From: Pseudomonadota bacterium
Lineage (GTDB): Bacteria; Pseudomonadota; Alphaproteobacteria; Rhizobiales; Hyphomicrobiaceae
NCBI GenBank assembly: GCA_003242645.1
Contig: QGVC01000104.1
Span: forward strand, 1-10,342
DNA: 10,342 bases
Reading direction: 5' to 3'
The notes under the pieces are model-generated. The model was not told the origin of the DNA and did no database searches. It worked only from the letters and a program-made list of their open reading frames with translations. The position numbers and the translations under genes were made by a program. How positions within the stretch are numbered: the stretch's first letter is position 1; every line of letters begins with the position of its first letter. Positions 6,428-10,342 of the stretch are shown here, piece by piece.

Positions 6428-7117
6428 TCAGCCGTAGTAGAGAGCGACACACGCCCTGTAGCGCCTCCACCAGTACGGCGAGCCCGTGAGGTACGCGCGC
6501 CGCCTCAGCCATTCGCATTCGGCGTAGTAGATGCCGGGAGCGATCCAGACGCCACTCCAGATGTAGCCAGGGCGCCAGACTCCGCGTCGGCGGCGCGGCT
6601 CCGCGAAGCGGCGCCGGTCTCTGCGGTCGAAATGAGGCCGACGGCGATCATCGCGGTCGAACCGGGGGAAACGGCCATCCCGGCCAGCGCGCCGGTCCCG
6701 ATCGCGCATGATGGGGGCTCCTCCGAAGCCACGACCCGGTCCGCCCTCGAAGCGAGGGGCTCGATCTATCCTTGGACGTGGACCACCGCGAAGACCTCCA
6801 TCGAAGCTTGGGCGACCGCCACGGATAGCCGGACCACCACTGCGCGGACCGACACCGAACCCGGGTCCGCCACCACCACCGAAACCGCCTCGACCGATAC
6901 CGGGCCCACCGCCACCGAACCGGCCACCGCCTACGCTTGGTCCACCGCCGCCGAATCCGCCGCCAAAACCGTCGCGACCCCCGCGGCGTTGCACGAGCTC
7001 GACGGCACCAGCCGTGTTCATCTGGATCAAAGGTAGCTTGACGGCAGCCCTGACCTCCGCTGGAGCCGAGGCGAGCGCCAAAGCGCCAGCAACCGGCGCG
7101 ATCATCAGGAGCTTCAT
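6428..7117 (-). CDS. Exported Gly/Arg-rich low-complexity protein
   Basis: This 229-residue protein is predicted to be secreted. The ATG at 7117 is chosen over an in-frame upstream start at 7276 because AGGAAGAG lies just before it and the protein then begins with a typical signal peptide (MKLLMIAPVAGALALASAPAEVRA, cleavage near residue 24). The mature protein has a short N-terminal segment, a Gly-rich region built from GGGxxFGGGG-like units (46-134), an Arg/Asp-rich basic stretch (137-178) and a folded-looking C-terminus. That C-terminus has Trp/Tyr and two cysteines (Cys201, Cys223): GIYYAECEWLRRRAYLTGSP, then YWWRRYRACV. I recognise this ending from small exported Rhizobiales proteins, with no established function. 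The two cysteines could form a disulfide in the periplasm. Cell-envelope or nucleic-acid/polyanion binding through the basic stretch is speculation. It lies 180 bases after the RND gene on the same strand. Confidence 0.8.
   Translation of the reverse strand: MKLLMIAPVAGALALASAPAEVRAAVKLPLIQMNTAGAVELVQRRGGRDGFGGGFGGGGPSVGGGRFGGGGPGIGRGGFGGGGGPGFGVGPRSGGPAIRGGRPSFDGGLRGGPRPRIDRAPRFEGGPGRGFGGAPIMRDRDRRAGRDGRFPRFDRDDRRRPHFDRRDRRRFAEPRRRRGVWRPGYIWSGVWIAPGIYYAECEWLRRRAYLTGSPYWWRRYRACVALYYG
6716..6982 (-). repeat. Gly-rich low-complexity coding repeat
   Basis: This stretch encodes residues 46-134 of the exported Gly/Arg-rich protein and consists largely of degenerate GGC/GGT/GGA glycine codons broken by Phe, Pro and Arg, with units such as GRFGGGGPG and GRGGFGGGGGPG. 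The repeats are imperfect at DNA level. The skewed composition opens long Thr-rich and Pro-rich frames on the + strand, which I do not treat as genes. Confidence 0.65.
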
Positions 7118-7179
7118 GTCTCTTCCTTTCTTATCGTTGTTCTTGGTTCGCTGGTTAGGGCTTGCTGGCGATTGCATAT

Positions 7180-7202
7180 CGAACGCACGCCAGGCGCGTT
7201 CG
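7180..7202. other. Hairpin downstream of the RND efflux gene
   Basis: CGAACGC at 7180-7186 pairs perfectly with GCGTTCG at 7196-7202 around a 9-base loop. It lies about 96 bases after the RND stop and 63 bases before the start of the Gly/Arg-rich gene in the - strand transcript. No T-run follows, so it could be a weak terminator, a processing signal or an operator for the downstream gene. I found no clear promoter in the rest of this 180-base gap. Confidence 0.35.
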
Positions 7203-7297
7203 TTTCGGTACTTGGGCGAAGAAGCAGCGGCAGAAGCGCGCAGATGGCAGATGAAGGTCACCCCGCTCGGGTCCAAGCCAAGCTGCTCGGTGGGCGC

Positions 7298-10200
7298 CTA
7301 TTCAGCCGCTGCAGGGTGCGGTGCGAGGAGAGGCGGGACGGTCTCGGCTTCTTGAGGATCTCCGCGGCGAACGTCTGGCTGGACTGCGCTCGGCTCCGAT
7401 GGCCCAGTAGGCTCCTCATCCGCCTTCTCGATGAACCGGCTGAACAAGCGCCATAGCCAATGCCCGATCTCATCCATCAGGACGAACACAGCCGGCACGA
7501 ACACGAGCGAGAGAACGGTCGAGGAGATCAACCCACCGATTACCGCGATGGCCATGGGCGAGCGGAACTCGCCGCCAGAGTCGAGCGCCAGTGCCGAGGG
7601 CAGCATGCCGCCGCACATCGCAATGGTTGTCATGATGATTGGGCGCGCCCGTTTGCGGCCGGCGTCAATGATGGCATCGGTGCGGGGCACGCCGCGCTCC
7701 ATCGACTCGAGTGCGAAGTCGACCAGCATGATGGCGTTCTTGGTGACGATGCCCATCAGCATCAGAATGCCGATGACCACGGGCAAACTGATGGGCTTCT
7801 GCGTCAGGATCAGTGCAAAGATGGCACCGCCGATCGACAGGGGCAGCGAGAAGAGGATCGTCACTGGTTGAAGGAAACGGCCGAACAGCAGGACGAGCAC
7901 GGCGTAGACCATCATGAGCCCGGCTGCCATCGCTTCGCCGAAGCTGGCGAAGACCTCGCCCATGATCTCGGCATCGCCGAACTGCTTCAGCTCGACGCCC
8001 TCAGGCAGGTTCTTGGCGGCAGGCAAATTGCGAACGGCCTCCACCGCCTCGCCGAGTGGCGCGCCATCGACGAGATCGGCGCCCAAAATGACACGACGGG
8101 CTCGGTCGTAGCGATCGATCGACGTTGGGCCTTGCGCCGTCTCGAAGGTCGCTACGGAGGAGAGCGGCACGGCACCACCCGACGCCGTCGCAACCCGCAA
8201 AGACTCGAGGACCTGCGGATCAGCGCGCGCTTCCTCCTTGAGCTGAACGCGGATTGGAATCTGCCGGTCACCGACAGTGAATTTCGCCAGGGCCGGTCCG
8301 ACGTCGCCGATGGTGGCAATGCGGACCGCTTCGGCGATGGCCTCCGTCGTTACGCCCACCATGCTCGCGCGCTCGCTGTCGGGGATGACCCGCAACTCTG
8401 GACGATCGAGCTCGGCCGTGGAAACCGGCAGCGCCAGCATGGGGAGCTGCTTCATCTGGCTCGTAATCTCGGCAGCCGCCTTGTTGACGGCCTCTCCGTC
8501 GCGGCCGGTCACGACCATCTGGAAGCTGCGCTGGCCATTTTCCATCAGGAACCAGTAGCGAATGTCGGGAATGCGCTCGAGGTCGCGCGCGATGGCCTTC
8601 TTCACGGCCTCCTGGCTCAGCTCGCGCTCGCTCCGCGGCACCAGGCGGATGACGAGGGTCGCCTTGCGCACCTCGGCACCTGAGCCGAGGACCTGACCAC
8701 CGTTGACGAAAACGCTCGTGACCTCTGGCCGCGCAGAAATTCGCTCCGTCAAAAGACGAGTCAGCTTCTGCGTGTCCTCGAGGCGCGAGCCGGGTGGCAG
8801 CTCCACGGCGAGCATAATGCGTCCGTTGTCTTCCTGCGGGAGAAACGCCGACGGCAGGAGCTGCATGCTCGCAATCGAGCCAGCAAAGATCAGGAGACCA
8901 AGGCCGACAGTCAGAAAGCGATGGCGCACCGACCAGGCCACAAGCCTGGTGTAGATCCTCAGCAGCCATCCCTCTCGATCGCTGTGGCTCTCATCGGCGC
9001 GCATGAAATAGGCCGAGAGCAGGGGCGTAATGAGTCGCGCGACCAGCAGCGAGAAGAACACAGCGATGGCGACGGTCAGGCCGAACTGCTTGAAGTACTG
9101 CCCCGCAATGCCGCCCATGAAGCTCACGGGCGAGAAGACGGCGATGATCGTCGTTGTAATGGCGATAACGGCCAGTCCGATCTCGTCGGCGGCCTCCAGT
9201 GCTGCGCGATAGGCCGACTTGCCCATGCGGATGTGCCGGACGATGTTCTCGATCTCGACGATAGCGTCATCGACGAGAATGCCCGTCACGATCGTGATGG
9301 CGAGCAAGCTCACCATGTTGAGCGAGAAGCCGATCGCATCCATCGCGAAGAAGGTCGGGAACACCGACAGCGGGAGGGCGATGGCGGCGATGACGGTGGC
9401 CCTCAGATCGCGGAGGAACACGAACACCACCAGGATTGCGAGCACCGCGCCTTCGAGCAGCGTTTTGATGGTCGCATGGTAGACGCCAAGCGTGTACTCG
9501 ACGGTGGAGTCGATCTGTTTGATCTCGACGTCCGGATAAAGGCGCTTCAGCTCTTCGAGCTTCTTCGCGACGCCTTCGGCGACGGCAACATCGCTTGCGC
9601 CCTTGCTGCGCGTGATCGCGAAGGCGACGACCGGCTCACCATTGAGCTCGGCATAAGTGCGCGGCTCCTCGATTGAATCGGTTATCGTGCCGAGCGTATC
9701 GAGCCGCACGGCACGGCCGCCCGGCAGGGCGATCATGGTCTTCGCCAGATCCTCGATGGTTTGCTTGCCCGCAAGCGTTCGGATCGCTTGCTCGCGACCG
9801 CCGATTTCGCCACGACCGCCCGCCACATCGACTTGCGTCGCCCGGAGCTGCCGATTGACGTCACCAGCCGTGATGCCAAGAGCCAGCAGCCGGTCCGGAT
9901 CGAGGGCAACACGGATTTCGCGGTCCACGCCACCCACGCGCTCGACTTTCGAAACGCCACCCACGCTTTGCAGCGCTCGCGCGACCGTGTCATCGACAAA
10001 CCAGGACAGCTCCTCGGGCGTCATCGACGGCGCGCTTGCCGAGTAGGTGACGATTGGCAAGCCTTCGACGTCGAGGCGCTGCGTGATCGGCTCGTCGATC
10101 GTTCGCGGCAGCTCGCTGCGAATGCGCGCGATGGCATCCTTCACATCGTTGACCGCGCGATCGACCGGAGATTCGAGATGGAACTCCACCAGTGTGGTCG

Positions 10201-10342
10201 AGCTGCCCTCGACGATGGTCGAGGTGATGTGCTTGACGCCGGGAACGCCCGCGATGGCATCCTCAACGCGCTTGGTGACCTGGGTTTCCAGCTCCGAGGG
10301 TGCTGCGCCTGCCTGCGTGATGGTGACCTGCACCACCGGGAT
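7298..10342 (-). CDS. RND efflux pump inner-membrane subunit (AcrB/HAE1 type), N-terminus cut by the window edge
   Basis: The visible 1014 residues are an AcrB-like proton/substrate antiporter that would expel drugs or other hydrophobic compounds with an adaptor and an outer-membrane channel. The frame is open to the last base (the first visible residues, IPVVQVTITQAGAAPSELE, match the AcrB region after TM1), so roughly 35-50 residues including TM1 lie outside the window. Counting from the GTG at 10336, the proton-relay residues are present: Asp356-Asp357 in TM4 (GILVDDAIVEIENI) and Lys866 in TM10 (GIVTKNAIMLVDF). FSPVSFMGG (401-409), FLPQEDNGRI (498-507) and RARPIIMTTIAM (896-907) are also typical. 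The two large periplasmic porter loops are intact. After the last helix a Pro/Glu-rich tail of about 40 residues (971-1012) is added. No frameshift is seen. Substrate specificity cannot be read from the sequence. Confidence 0.93.
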   Translation of the reverse strand: MPVVQVTITQAGAAPSELETQVTKRVEDAIAGVPGVKHITSTIVEGSSTTLVEFHLESPVDRAVNDVKDAIARIRSELPRTIDEPITQRLDVEGLPIVTYSASAPSMTPEELSWFVDDTVARALQSVGGVSKVERVGGVDREIRVALDPDRLLALGITAGDVNRQLRATQVDVAGGRGEIGGREQAIRTLAGKQTIEDLAKTMIALPGGRAVRLDTLGTITDSIEEPRTYAELNGEPVVAFAITRSKGASDVAVAEGVAKKLEELKRLYPDVEIKQIDSTVEYTLGVYHATIKTLLEGAVLAILVVFVFLRDLRATVIAAIALPLSVFPTFFAMDAIGFSLNMVSLLAITIVTGILVDDAIVEIENIVRHIRMGKSAYRAALEAADEIGLAVIAITTTIIAVFSPVSFMGGIAGQYFKQFGLTVAIAVFFSLLVARLITPLLSAYFMRADESHSDREGWLLRIYTRLVAWSVRHRFLTVGLGLLIFAGSIASMQLLPSAFLPQEDNGRIMLAVELPPGSRLEDTQKLTRLLTERISARPEVTSVFVNGGQVLGSGAEVRKATLVIRLVPRSERELSQEAVKKAIARDLERIPDIRYWFLMENGQRSFQMVVTGRDGEAVNKAAAEITSQMKQLPMLALPVSTAELDRPELRVIPDSERASMVGVTTEAIAEAVRIATIGDVGPALAKFTVGDRQIPIRVQLKEEARADPQVLESLRVATASGGAVPLSSVATFETAQGPTSIDRYDRARRVILGADLVDGAPLGEAVEAVRNLPAAKNLPEGVELKQFGDAEIMGEVFASFGEAMAAGLMMVYAVLVLLFGRFLQPVTILFSLPLSIGGAIFALILTQKPISLPVVIGILMLMGIVTKNAIMLVDFALESMERGVPRTDAIIDAGRKRARPIIMTTIAMCGGMLPSALALDSGGEFRSPMAIAVIGGLISSTVLSLVFVPAVFVLMDEIGHWLWRLFSRFIEKADEEPTGPSEPSAVQPDVRRGDPQEAETVPPLLAPHPAAAE

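Noticed and set aside
6716..6982. CRISPR-like or tandem DNA repeat array
   Set aside because: The repetition is of glycine codons within one reading frame; there are no constant repeats with unique spacers.
6368..7355. Two + strand open frames, one Thr/Ala-rich and one Pro-rich, overlapping the Gly/Arg-rich gene
   Set aside because: They mirror the Gly-rich repeat on the - strand, which has a signal peptide, a ribosome binding site and a structured C-terminus. The + strand frames have none of these.
7460..8683. 407-residue open frame on the + strand opposite the RND gene
   Set aside because: It is fully antisense to a well-conserved RND protein. Its His/Asp/Gln/Arg-rich composition is what the complement of GC-biased codons produces, and there is no recognisable domain.
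8921..9676. 251-residue + strand open frame opposite the RND gene
   Set aside because: Same situation: charged, low-complexity translation antisense to conserved porter and TM4 regions.
1..10342. Insertion sequences, integrases, tRNA or rRNA genes
   Set aside because: No transposase or integrase protein, no paired terminal repeats and no cloverleaf-like sequence were found on reading both strands.

Overview
The window looks like chromosomal DNA from an alphaproteobacterium, probably Hyphomicrobiales (Bradyrhizobium/Rhodoplanes-like). The grounds are high GC with strongly GC-biased third codon positions, a Bug/Tct-type uptake operon, an orphan TAXI-type binding protein paired with a short Sel1-repeat exported protein, and a Gly/Arg-rich secreted protein whose Trp/Tyr/Cys C-terminus I associate with Rhizobiales. 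The taxonomic call is inference from protein style, not from a marker gene.

Layout. Positions 1-311 are a leader with no convincing gene; they hold a candidate sigma-70 promoter and several short inverted repeats. Positions 312-3470 (+) are a complete tripartite tricarboxylate transporter (TTT) operon in the order tctC-tctB-tctA: periplasmic binding protein, small membrane subunit, large membrane subunit. A hairpin lies in the tctC-tctB gap and another just after tctA. Positions 3471-3739 are a convergent intergenic region with three more inverted repeats. On the - strand follow a two-gene unit, a TAXI-family solute-binding protein (to 4689) and a Sel1-repeat exported protein (3740-4618), with an extended -10 promoter near 5927-5940. 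Next on the - strand come a small 2TM-domain membrane protein (6060-6350), a Gly/Arg-rich exported protein (6428-7117) and an RND (AcrB/HAE1-type) efflux pump subunit (7298 to the window edge), which lacks its N-terminus because the window ends.

How the genes fit together. The tct operon and the TAXI/Sel1 pair are both high-affinity uptake-type modules with periplasmic receptors. The TAXI protein has no TRAP membrane subunits in view, so its job may be transport with subunits encoded elsewhere, or sensing. The RND pump is an inner-membrane proton/drug antiporter component; its adaptor and outer-membrane partners would lie beyond the window. The small exported and membrane proteins between the pump and the TAXI gene have no known link to it. 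No mobile element, tRNA, rRNA or CRISPR array was seen. Nothing here amounts to a clearly new system; the least characterised parts are the TAXI/Sel1 pair, the Gly/Arg-rich secreted protein and the intergenic hairpins.
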